NCBI GenBank assembly: GCA_032158295.1
Contig: CM063263.1
Location: forward strand, 7,684,501-7,748,500
DNA length: 64,000 nucleotides
Reading direction: 5' to 3'
From: Pycnopodia helianthoides
Lineage: Eukaryota > Echinodermata > Asteroidea > Forcipulatida > Asteriidae
Made by a program: the position numbers and the translations under genes. The notes under the pieces were generated by a model. The model was not told the DNA's origin and searched no databases. It saw nothing but the letters and a program-made list of their open reading frames with translations. Position 1 is the first letter of the stretch, and the number at the start of each line of letters is the position of its first letter. Positions 31,135-44,000 of the stretch are shown here, one piece after another.

Positions 31135-34100
31135 AAGAATCTATGCACATTCAAAATAGTTAAAATTAATTCACATTTTGTACTGTAAAATAAAAATCAA
31201 CCACTTGCTAAAAAATAAATCGTCTCCAAGTTTGAAGACCTCTCTCACCGGCAATCTGTGAGTTACAACTGAGTTTTAAAAATATTTTTTTTATGAAAGG
31301 TTACTTATGAACTCACAATGAAAAGTACAACAGTAACTGGGAGGCCATTTTAACTGTCAAAACTATCTTAAATATGTAACTATTAATGGCAAATTTCATA
31401 CCACTGTTATGAAGGCATGTTTCCATCATTTAACCCTCCTACTGTTTGACCATTCAATATCAACCTTTGTGGTTTTGAATGATAGATAAACTATGCCAGC
31501 CCGCAGTGTGATATCATCTGGTGAATGCACACAGTACACACATGTAAACATGTTTCCGTGTACAATTGTGTCACCATACACAATCCGTGCAGTTGAATAG
31601 TTTCAAATGGTTGATGAACTCGCTGGGAGATACTACAAACAGTAGCTCTGGCACAGTAACCTGCTAACTTGCATGACGTTTATTGTTTGCATTAATACAA
31701 ATTAGCTCTTTACAATGGTTCTAACAAAATTATGAAATTATGTAAACATTTAATTTAAGTTTATTTCTGTGATACATTTCAGGAAAATCTGCCTTCCCAA
31801 ACAACAGCTTCATAAAACTAAAGCCTTGATTGTGAAAAACTTAGTGACCAACAAATAACCAGAAGTGTTCATGGACCCTTCATCATGGTGCCGCCATTTT
31901 GTTTTTTCTTCATCCATTCAAAATCAATGTACCCAAACTGAGGCTTGACGAGAAAGATAGTCTGGATCCTTGTTGGTACATTTGGAATTAGTGTTCATTA
32001 TTGCTATCCCACACTGGGAATAAGACAAAGGTGGCGGCAACATGATGAATGTCTATTGAACCTTGTGGCCGTTTTCAAAACCATGGCTTTAAATGTTGCC
32101 CTTTCAGAGCAAGGCTTATGGAGCTGGAGCCATGGCCTGTGGAGCCTATGGCAAAGTCAAAGCCACAGTCGAAGCCAATGCTGAAGCCCAGGTTTTCGAA
32201 AAGGCCCTCTGTCTGTCACTCTGCTTGTGGTTTTAACAACAAGACTCTCAAAACTGAGAATTGTTACAGCATTTTAGTAATTCAAAATTTAAATCGATAT
32301 GGCAAGCCATGCATAGAATAACAACAGCATGTTTGGTGTTTTTTTCTTTTCACAATTAATCCAGCAAATTTGTAGTTAAACTTGAACATTTAAAATTTTT
32401 ACAAATCGTACAAAGTTATCTCGGCAGATATCATACCCTTATTTAAAAAATATTATCCATTACTTTATACTTTGGAATGTGTGCTTTTGTGTTTTGCATA
32501 TTACGTTTATGTCCTTAATTTAAGTACACTTTTTAAGGAAAATGAAAAGAAAAAGCCTAACAATATTTTTTTCTGAGCACCAAAACTTCTTCTAATTTTT
32601 GAATACTGCATTCGTCATTTTAAACTTTTGCTTACAAGTCCCAATCGTTTTCTCATTCATTTTTATGTTTTCATTTACAAGCAAGCTCCATATATACAGC
32701 CATTTTCAGAAAACGTTGCAAACTATTTACATATCTTTTTTTAAAAACACAAAAAAAGAACTAACAAGTTTTGAACTGTTACTACGAAACGGAAAATCCA
32801 ACACAACTGAAGTTCTAATGCAGCTTTAAAAAATTAAACCAAGTTTCAACAAGTTAAACTTCAAAAATAGTGTAACTATTGCTTATTAATTTTTTGTCTG
32901 TGGATGATTTCAAAAATATCTAAGATCAAATCGTACTAGCACACTCCGCTGGAACCATGCCCGAGGTTTGACAAAAAAAGTGAACAATTCTGATTCTTTT
33001 TAAGGGATTTCTGGAAAACTTCGCATAACTATAGTTAAATTTATTTGCATATTGATGTCACGAGAGCTTAGAAATTGAACCCGGAAATTGCCAAGTACAT
33101 CAGTATCTGTGCAAGTTCACATTGAGGAAATTAATTTTATGCACGCTGCCATTTTAGCCGAGTGGCAAATTGCAGCTTTCCCATTAGTCAATATGGTAGA
33201 GTTTCCCGTACGCCTATTTCACATGGTGTTTAACTTTTATGTCAATAGAGGGCGTACACAGCAGCCGCAGATCATGGAGATCAAGCACAGTGTTTTCCTG
33301 GTTGAATTTCTACGGACAAGCTCAAACAGTGCCCTCCATGAGATCCCCCAAAAAGACACATGTAGGGTACCACTGTTGTTCTATTAACCCCTTAGAAATC
33401 ATAGTGGCTGCAAGCGGCCTGTACCAAAACAGCACTAGCAGCCGCCAGTGACTGCAGAATTTGACTCACTTTGTTTCTAAGCTGGTATACATCTATAACG
33501 TCCAACATCAAATAAAAGTTTTGGTGTTTTACTGGAAAAGAAGAAATTCAACTATAATTAGGAATGTCTGACAAGTCTGGGCACTTTTTATACAGAAATG
33601 CAGAGTCTTGTAAAGGGATAACCATATTCCCTGAAAATTACACAAAAACATCTTGAAAATTATAGCTTACCATTTTTTTTCCCCATTATATAAGTACCGC
33701 ACTAAACAAAATATGATTCCATAGTTAGATATCAGCGACGGCAGACCATACAAGAGGCCTACTCCTACATCTTTTTGTTTTCAAAGACATCTAGGAAACA
33801 CTAATAAAAATTATTTTGTTTGGCACAATCCTTGCTGACATATACAAAAATGATCTGGAAAAAATTCTCTTCTACCCAATTCCTAATACTCTAGTAGTAA
33901 GGTAATGCACTGCATTCTTACCTATGGAAAACTTGTTAATGGAAAAGTTGAAACCAAGGCTTGCAAAGGGCCCCGCATAAAAGTGAACTCGGCTAAATCT
34001 TTATCATGCTCATGGTTTAACAGCCAAAGTGTCTGGTTTTTTTTACGTTTGACAACTTTTCACAAATATTTGCCCAATTGTCATATGAATACGGTTTGGA

Positions 34101-34996
34101 ACAAAAAAAAATCACTATAGAAACCGATACTTTTTATTGCTTATAAGATATAACCAGTCTATGCAAAGTAGATTTGAGGTAATATTTCGACCTATTCTAT
34201 GACCTAGCACACAAAACCTTTTTAAAATAATTCTCAACTGTATTAATGACCAAACGAAAACATAAGTTTTAAAACAACTACGGAAAAAAAGATGGTGATA
34301 GTTTTCAGGGTTTGTTTCTTTTGTGTGGGATGTCCATGAAAAAACATGGACATAAAAGAAATGAGATGGTCAGATTGCAGCATGAAGCAAATTATTAACC
34401 AGAAATGCATCTTGATGTATTTTTGTACGCTTTAATGAAGTAATTTTTTCACTCCTCTACATGTAAAAATATTCAAAATCAGCTATTTGGATGCCCTATA
34501 TCTTTTCTTCAGTATATTTCGACACTCTATATCTCGACTCTTACTTGCAGTCTTGGACCTATTTCATCAAGCTAAACAAAAGAAATTAGTGGGCTGCCAG
34601 TCACAGCAGTGTAAACTGTACGGTATTTTGGCCGGTAACCTAATTCTGACAGTAATCTGTTTCTGTGCCTACCAAGGTTTTCTTCTTAAAGGTTTTGATG
34701 GTATTGGGCCCTGCTTTGAACTGTCTTTATAAAGACAAAAGCAGTGATTATTTTGAGTAATAATACGATCTTTCTTTGTGGATGTCAGCGGTTCAGCACA
34801 AGCTTCAAGGAATACTCGGGATACATCGTATTATATGGGCATACAAATCGGCTGGATACCAGCATCAAGTGAATGTTGTGTGTAGCAGTGGAGAAGGTGA
34901 CCGGGGAACATTGTAGAGGTCCGTTGAGAGGGGTCATGGTTTGAAGCAGCATAAAGCAAGACGTGACGTAGCATGACGGGTCTACTTCTCCAGACA

Positions 34997-35022
34997 CTAC
35001 CTCTTGGAGTATCTTACATCTC
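34997..35022 (-). CDS. AKAP9: AKAP9 terminal coding exon (26 nt)
   Basis: Acceptor ACATTTTTAG then GDVRYSKR and TAG. The Gly codon is split with the previous exon. Human AKAP9 likewise ends a few residues after QSG with a basic dipeptide. Confidence 0.82.
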
Positions 35023-38000
35023 CTAAAAATGTGGGAGAAAAATGTTTTAATTTATCAATGTGGTTAATACATCTACACAGTACACTGCTACATGTACTTT
35101 ATGTACTTAATGTTATGGTAAGTGTCCTACCAAAACAATGACCCCCATAAGTGGTGATGTACCAACCGTGAATGGGTTTGCAAGACTCTTTAATATGAAA
35201 ACATGATGCGTCTTGTACGGCAGTGCGCCTTGTACGGCGGTGCGCCTTGTACGCAGGAAATTACGGTAGTTCTGTGCAGTTGGCCACCCTACATAATCCC
35301 TGCAGTTGAATGATTCCAAAACGGCTGTTCATCTCACTGGAAAAATACTACCACAAACAGGAGGGTATAGCCAAAACACTTGAGGAATATCAAAACTGGG
35401 CTGGGGGGGAAACAAACTTCTGTTTACCTGAAATATGGGCTCCTAGTCTCTGCTGTAGACTCTCCAGCTTCTGGATGTAGTTTGTTAACGATGCCTCTGG
35501 GTCTCCGTTCTGGGTTGTGTCTAGGGGTCTGTCCAGGGATCTGCTCAGGGTTCGGTCAAGATGTGCGGCGGAGTTATACCCCAAGGGCCTGCCGTCGGGA
35601 CGTGGTGATGTTGCCGAGGCACTGTATGTGAATAAACAGGAAATCTGCCAAATTTCTCACCAGTATTTGGTACGCATGGTCTCACTGCTAAAACAATAAC
35701 TGGATGGTTTGCTTCCAACTCAGGCAAACACAACGGAGAAGACATTTGGAAGATTTGGGATTGGGTGTATGGCCAGTCTGATCCGATAAATAGTGTGGCA
35801 ACAACAATGTAATTTCCGAACCTCAACTGAACCATTGAACGGTAAGCTTTTGTTACACAACAATATTTCCAAATCACGCTACAAAAGTATGAAAAACAAA
35901 ACATTTTGTCATCATGGGACCGTTAAAAAACCTTGTATCTTCTGTTTTTTAAGACATAGAAACACGCATGGGACAGTTCTGGACCGATGAAAAAAACCGG
36001 TATCTTCCGAGCTCGTATTAACGAGAGTCAACCGTATGAGTTATTCAGAAGACAAGAGTTCAAATGCTTACCCGTGAAATAAGACGGGACTGGAAGACCT
36101 TGCCCGGTGGTGGTGACTACTTTGGAAGACTGTCCGCGATGTCGTAGTCCTGGTGACATCACGAACAGGCGGTGACGCACCGTTGACGAGGTAGGCACCC
36201 CTGGGTAGGGTGTTTCTGCTCGGGGTCGTGACCCTGACAGAGGGAATAAAAGTAGAAGGGAGCCCTCTTGGGGACGGTGATGTGAGGTCTGGCTGGAGGG
36301 TACCGGTCGTAACGGGGGTGCCGACCCGTGTGGCACGTCGCCATTTTTTCACCAAAAACTTGAGTCTGTTGAGCAGAAGGTTCAATAAAAAATTAAAAAA
36401 TAATATTCATAAAAATATTAAAGCTTTCTAAATGATATACTTTTTAATAAAAGACTAGACGTAGCATCTTCTTTCTGCTTTTTCATTGCGGCCATCCCGG
36501 AAAACCACATCTTAATTTAACAAAGAAGAGTTGTCGTGCAGCTAACCTGGACACAGCTATGACAACTCTTGCAGCACTTCTGAACCTGGTGAACGCCTTG
36601 CTGTGTCTCGACCGTCGCTCCAGGTCTTCCTGGGCAGGATACGCCCCCATCTTGGCGATCAGCTGCAGCGTGGCCTGCTCACAGTCCTGGAACCCGCCCA
36701 GAAGGAGTAGGAGGTAGCGCTTCTGGTAGACCAAAGCTTTGCGGAAACTTTCCGCTCGCAGGTACTTGCCGTACATCTTCTGCAACTGGAATATCAATTG
36801 AAGGTAACATGAATACACCATTTGCTGGATTTCATGTCTGGCATGAAGACATGTTTAGTCACAAGCGAATGTGCAACACTGAATCCTTCGGACTTAAGTT
36901 TCGGGCGGACTTTTGCATAGATTTATATAAGAAGACAAACAGCCATACTCAGTTTTAAATGATTGCGTATGGCTCTGACAGGCATCATACCAGTCTTTGC
37001 CGATCTGGAGGTTGCAATACAAAAGCTTGCCCTGAACCCACTACATATACAAACACTGCCTTAGGTCAAAAGAATGGATTCAACACTATGCATTCCATGT
37101 GTTCAAAGATGTCCCTATTGGCCTCTTGTTTTTAACATCACACCTGGCTGCCGTCTGCCACGCTCGGGAGTTAAATTGCATATAAAAGTAATGGTAAACG
37201 CAGTGTCGCTGAAAACGCCCACTACACTGTGTAACACACTGGGACATTGACTGCCAAAATGGCACAACCAAGATTATTGTGATGGTGATGTGAGGTGAAT
37301 TTGGTCAATACCAAATATTATACAAGTTTAACTCAAAAATTGCTTATTTTCAAGTACTTCCATTTTAACCTTTTCAAGCCCATTTCCTGACCACATTCAA
37401 CTGTATTTTACTAAAGACAAAATCACTTATTACTTAAAGGTACCTTCTCCATTTCAAAGAAGTTTTTGTGGTTTTTGGAAAATCAAAGTTTAGCTCCGGC
37501 AATTCATGTAGTCTTACCTTCAAATGTTGGTGCTCGGAAAACTCTCCACTTCCCGCCAGGTGAGGGCTCCCTCCATCTTTCTTGGCTGCCTCGTGCTGCA
37601 GCTGGGCTTTCAAGTGGGCGATCTGGGACTCGGACTTCTGCAGTGCTGCTTGGGTAGCGTGTCTCTCTCGGCTCCACATGGCTCGCTCCTCTGCTAGCGC
37701 GATGTCGGTGTTGTCTAAGGAACGTCGAGTTGCCTAAAAATACCATAAAATATTAAGTTGGTGTAAGATATAAAAAGTAAGAATGATGATGAATGATGTT
37801 GCAATATCTCATGTTGATGTTGCATACTTAAGACTGATTACAGGGGCCTCTTTTCAAACTTTGGCTCTGGCTCCAGCTCTGACTCTGGGATCCGTTTGAT
37901 GTTGGAAACGACGTGCAAAATGTAAACTTCTCCAAAATAGACCTTTCCATTGTTGATCAACAAACCGCGCTGGTTGGCATGGAAGGCCGAATGTTAGCAG

Positions 38001-41000
38001 AACACTCAATCGTGTTAACAGATGTTTCAACAAAATTCAACATTTTCTGCAAACTTTTAATTAAGTAAAGTACCTTTCATGAATAGCTGCTTTGTTTTCA
38101 ACAAATTCAACACTATTTTTGAATGTTTGTGTAACATTGTTAAAAACTGTGGCTATCTGTTTTTGTTTTGCATTTATGGCTTTCCCTAGTTTTCCGACCT
38201 CGGTTGGCAAAAACTCGGGCTGTGACGTTGCAATAGAAAGGTCTATAGAAGGCATAGCCCAAGCTGGAGCCCAAGCTGAGGCTTTGGAAAGGCCCAAGGT
38301 TGACATTACCGAGGGAGCCATTTTTGTGGCGCATCGTAGCCGAGCAGTTTAAGAGCACCAGACTCAAGTTCTGGTGTTTCTGATCAGCAGAGGTGTGGGT
38401 TTGAGACTTGTGTCCTTAAGCAAGTCGCTTGAACCATTATTGCTTCATCCTTCGGATAAGACATAAAGCCATAGGTTCCGAGTGTTATGTAATGCATAAT
38501 GCGCCAAAGCACCTTGTAAACCATTACATGGTGCTATGTTAAGGAACAGGTCTAATACTTCAAAATGTAGCTCCACAATACCTTGCAGGAAAAATACTGA
38601 ATGTTAAAGTGCCTTGAGCGTCACTGAGTGACAGATATGAGCGCTTTATAAGATGCCACAATTATTTCTCACCTCATCTAATTGAGCCTCTCGCTGTCTG
38701 AACCTCCAAACCTCTTCCTCCAGCTTGCCCAGTGCTGACCTCATCTCTGTCTTCTCCTCGCTCAGCCTCGAGGCAAAGTTGCTCAACTCGGCGTTCTGAA
38801 CCAAGAGGCGATCGTTGAGTCGGGACGCTGACGGACTTTGTGTCACTGGGACAGACTGGAAACAAGCAAAAAACAAGAAATTGAATTTTCAAGTCTACGC
38901 TTACAGTACACCTGTAACTCACAGGAACCCTTGGAGCGCCGCCGACACTCTGAAACGTCCAACTGAGTATCCATCCACAGGCCGCCGACATTCCCTTATG
39001 TTCTACTACTCGACAACATTTTTTTTTTTTAAATGGCCGGCCTGTGGATACAGAGTTACCAAAACGAGGCTGGCACTGTAAGGGTTAACGGTGTAAACAC
39101 AGGGTCCTCACCTCAGAGTGTAAAGCCAGGGATGCGTGGAGCTGCTTCAATTCAGAGAGTGTTTCCGTTAACCCTCGCTGCAGAGAAGTCAACTCATGCT
39201 GATCCTTCTCTAGACCAACTCTGTGAAAAAAAGAAAACAAAAATTTAATTTCACAATGCGATGTCAAAAGACAAAATATTTACAATGATATTGATAAATC
39301 ATCTTAAGGGCATCTCACGTTACTTTTTTGATGTACTTTTGAGATTCCTTGGGCTGTAGTTACCTTACTGAAAAGGTCTAATAACTGTTATCCCCATAGA
39401 AGATAAGGTAGACCTAGACCTACTTCAGCACCAAAGATGAGATCAGGAAAAATGTGTCATGTATGGTATACAAGAAACACAAAATTGGTTACTCATGTTA
39501 CATTTTCGTAATGTGAGTAACCAATTTTGTGTGTCTTGTATATCATATCTTGGATGTCATCTTTGGTGCTTAAGTAGGTCTAGGTCTTAATCCAGCTCTG
39601 GATTTGGAAGCCAGACTGGTTTGCTGTTTGGCCATTATGTAAAGCCAGCTTATAAAGTGTCATTGCTGCAGTTCCTCCTCAGTGTTAAAAAGTGTTCCGT
39701 TTGACCTCATCGAACTCACCTGTGTAGTCTCGCAATCTCCTCTTGTTGTCTGACGGCCAGTAGCTGAAGTCGCTGTCGGACTGCTTCCAGCTGAGCCTTG
39801 TAGAGTTGCAGCCGAGAGGCATAGACCGTGGAATGTGGACTGTGACGTGGACTGGCTCTGGATAGCTCCTGCACAAACCAACGTGAGATAAACAATGAAA
39901 AATGAGAAAGTCATTGAAAACAGTCGTCCCTAAAAACTTGGAATGATTGATGTTAATCAGCATCGAGAAGGCAACTTGGCCTAGTTGCGTTAATCAGCAT
40001 TGAGAATCCAACATACCTCTTCGTAGGCTTGCTGCAGTTCCTCCTCAGTGACCCTCGGGGTGAAGTGTCGCTGAGCATCTCGGAGTTTCTTCAGCTCGCT
40101 CGACGTCTCTTCGTGACTTTGTCTGGTCTCGTCCATCTCTTCCTCCAAGGACTGGATCTTCTGTCTGTCCAACTCACGCTCCAACTTGAAATCACTCTAC
40201 AGGTACAGAGAGTCAATTAGAAACACAAATAGCCATTCCACAAGCAACAGATCTCCACTAAGATATTGCCCCCACCAAAGATTAGGCGCAAGAACCCATT
40301 ACACTTCTTGTGTCTCAAAGACTTCTGTCCCATCCTATGTTGGATTACTAGACTTTCTTTGTTTGTAGCAAAGACCCTCCCAGCCCTCTTTTCTGCCTTC
40401 AAGACCCCACTCCCACCTCCTCACCAAGATTAGGCGCAAGAACCCAGTACACTTCTTGTGTCTCAAAGACTTCTGCCCCATCCTATGTTGGATTACTAGG
40501 CTTTCTTTGTTTGTAGCAAAGACCCTCCCAGCCCTCTTTTCTGCCTTCAAGACCCCACTCCCACCTCCTCACCAAGATTAGGCGCAAGATCCCAGTACAC
40601 TTCTTGTGTCTTAAAGACCTCTGTCCCATCCTATGTTGGATTACTAGGCTTTCTCTGTAAGTAGCAAAGACCCTCCCAGCCCTCCTTTCTGCCTTCAAGA
40701 CCCCACTCCCACCTCCTCACCAAGATTAGGCGCAAGAACCCAGTACACTTCTTGTGTCTTAAAGACCTCCGCCCCATCCTATGTTTTCGATTCCTAGGCC
40801 TCCTTTGTTTGTAGCCAAGACCCTCCCAGCCCTCCTGTCTGCCTTCAAGACCCCACTCCCACCACCTCCTCACCTGTCTCTGTCTCTCCAGTTCTCGTTC
40901 CCTCTCCCTCTCCCGGTGTCGTTGCCGCTCAATCTGTCGTTCTTTCTCCCTGATGATGTCCCTCTCGCGTCCCTCCTCCTTCTGGGTTAGCAGGCTGGCC

Positions 41001-44000
41001 TTCAGACGCTCAGATTCCTTCTGGACCGTGGTCACTCTCTCCTGCTCGGAGGAGAGTTTGCGATTCAGATCATCTTGTTGGACCTGCAAGGTGAAAAAAA
41101 GAATGAAGAGTTGCTTCAACATCAACCTCAAAGACTTTCCTACAGAATTTTTTTTTCATCTATAACCTTAACCCATACCCTCCCAAATCCTTCTTCATCC
41201 TCTTTGCCGAAACTAAGGATTCAGAAGGACTGAGGGCTGTAGGCCCAAATATTAATTGCTTATTCCTGACTCAGGCATTCCAATAGTATCCGAGTCAAAA
41301 CAATTTGGAGTGGAGTGACGAAGGAGAGGAGGCTATTGGAGGATTGAGGTCACCTGTTTGCAAAAAAAGCCGAGGGAGTAAGGTTCCTTGTCTTTTTATT
41401 TTGTCTGATTCAACGTGAAATACAAATAGTCAGTCACCTGTAAGCTATCAATTGTCGCCCTGAGCTGCCTACACACTGCTCGCTCCTCCTCCAAAGCCTC
41501 CAAGCTCCGCCTCCTCTGACCGTCCGAGACCTGCTCCAACCCAGCGATGGTGTTCTCTAGCTGGTTCACCTTGGTCCGCAGGTCCAGGTTCCGGGATTTC
41601 TCCGAGTCCAGCAGGGCCTGAAGCTCGCCGATGTTGGATTTCTCGTAGTGGGAGTTTTCGGCGTAGGCGCTGCGTTCCTGGTCGAGGGACTCGTGAAGCT
41701 GGGTGTTCAGAGCTTGCTCTCTCTGAATTGAAATATTCATAAATCACTTTTAGTATCTGTAACTATTTTGTCTGTTCTTTTTATGAATTTAACCTTGGCA
41801 TGATTTTACAAACATTGTTATGGAGAATATATACATATATAAATAGGATTTAAATTGCCTCTAGCCAAAGGGCTAGCTCTGTGGTCTAGTGGTAAAACAT
41901 CTGCTCTAGCATGGCAAAGGTACGTGAGTTCAAATCAAAGCCCGAGAGATATTCTTGTGGTAGCTTTTTCACAGGACTTAGGAAAGTACTGGGTATGCAG
42001 TGCTTAACACACACCTGTGTACGGCCAAAAACCAAATAATTTTCTTTATCCAAGATGCAAAATTAAAATCTATTAAAATGTTATGGAGATTTAGTGGTTA
42101 ACCCTAGCCCCGCTAAGCCCCTCCCCTCTAACTAACCCCCCACCCCAGTGTTTTCAGCTAGAGACCCTCCCCATATCCTGCAAAATGTTCCACTCTAGGG
42201 TAACTCAACACCCAAAAGTTTAAACTTGGGTAAGATTGGTACAGTGGTTCCAGTACAACTTCCTGAATAAGATTTTGGAGGATTTGCTACGGTTTGTGTT
42301 TTACTGAATAGAGCCTCATCCTTACATGCAACGCAGAGTGCAGTTCCTGGCATCGTGTCTTCTCAATGTCCAGCGCAGTCTTGAGGTCCGATGTCTTGGA
42401 CCTCTCCGTGTTGGCGAGACTCGAGGACTTGGATTTCTCCGCGTCTAGCTCCCTCTTGAGACCATCAGCTCGGATCTTCTCCTTCTCCAGGTCCTTGTAG
42501 GTCTCCACCATCTTATTCCTCTCATCTTCTAAGGCGTGTCTTAGCTCCTGGAAGAAAGAGGACGAAAGAAGAGGGTGTGACCCAAAACGCAAAGAAACTC
42601 TACAACCTTGCAACCTTCAGTGCCTGATTTCATAAATCTACGCCAAATTTCATAGAACTGCTTTAAGTACAAATGCTAGCTAAGCACAAACCAATTTTGC
42701 TTTAGACTGAGAAAGGTTACTAGCCAAAACAACAGGTATGTAATGTTTTTCACCGGTTCCCTGCTTATTTTTCTCTTTCAAAAAATATACGATATTTTCT
42801 ACTTCAGCAGCCCTACAAAATTGCGCCGAGCTGTAATTATTTTTTAGGAGATATAATCTATCAAGGTTTAGGTAACACCATGTACCCGAGATATCTGTTT
42901 TTGAGTTGTGGTGGTTCTGAAAAGAACCGGTAGTGTAACAACCTCAATGTTTCGATCAGAATGCTCTGATTGTCTTCAGGAAAAGAATTGTTAAAATCTT
43001 TTTGTGGTGGAACATTTTCAGCTTGTCTGCTCTTTTCTTTTTGTCAAGAGTCGGGGGGGGGGGAGGGGGTTGTCAACCTGGTTTAGGAGATCACATACCT
43101 TTACACTGCTTTGTTCTCTCTGTCTGACCTGAGCTGTCCGTTGGGTCTCTGTCTCTAATGTCTCGTGGAGTTTCTCTACACTCTGCTGTTCCGATTCCAG
43201 GGTCTCCTGTAGACTCCTTGAGTGTGATTTCTCAGACTCGAGTTGCGCTCTGGGGAAAGAACAGCCAAATATGCTTTGTCATTCTTGAGGAAAAAAGAGA
43301 AGAAACGTTGTGGCAAATAATGAGAATCTTTTAGAAACTTAAAAAGATGAAAATAATACACCATACAAACATGTACACTACACATAAATGAACCAAAACC
43401 ATGAACAAAAAAGTGCAAAAAATAGGTCAAATTCTGAAGTTGAAACTTAAAGAAAGCGTGAACAATGTAAATAAAAACCAAATAACTATTAGACTACCTG
43501 GAAAGAAAACAAAACAATCAACATGCCAGAGACTATTTCCGTGTCAACAGCAACCATGCACCCTTGCGTAGACAAAAACGAATTACACAAACAATCCAAA
43601 ATTTAGGTAAAATTAGATCATTTCTAAAATAATCTTGCATCAAGATTTTATCACCCTCCTGTATGGATGCTTTGTACCAATCACCAATCCTGTACTGAAA
43701 CCACTGCCCTCTTCACCAAGATTGACTGCAATGATTACAAGAAGCCCATACAAAAAATTGCCCTAAACTATAGAGGTTGTTAATTTTTAGGATTTTTGTT
43801 CGGGAAAAAATAAATCAAACCTGGACTTGCCTTTCACATAGGTTTCCCAAATACTGATGGTCTTGTCAGAATTATCAGTTTCCGTAATAAAATAAAAAAA
43901 AGTTTTTGGATGACGAAATGAGTGATTTTCGTTAAACTTACACACACAATGTATGGCAACTTCGGAGTCGGTAGCAGCCAAACATTGTGCAGCAAAAGAG

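Larger units (their letters stand above)
27535..34996. other. Convergent LSS-AKAP9 interval and 3' UTRs
   Basis: The LSS 3' UTR starts at 27535; AATAAA at 28018 is one possible end. From the other side the AKAP9 3' UTR runs leftward from 34996, with minus-strand AATAAA at 31113-31118 and 31129-31134. The interval also holds the 597-bp element, one piggyBac-like MITE, an exon-like segment at 30070-30141 and several dispersed repeats. No complete gene seen. Confidence 0.5.

Noticed and set aside
33088..33387. 99-codon plus-strand frame
   Set aside because: Lies opposite the probable AKAP9 3' UTR; composition and context give no support.
40217..40860. Series of repeated open frames (EGWEGLCYKQRK type)
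   Set aside because: They are translations of the 148-bp minisatellite; 148 is not a multiple of three and the frames end at each unit.
40272..40873. CRISPR-like array
   Set aside because: Units are contiguous 148-bp tandem copies without unique spacers, in an animal intron.
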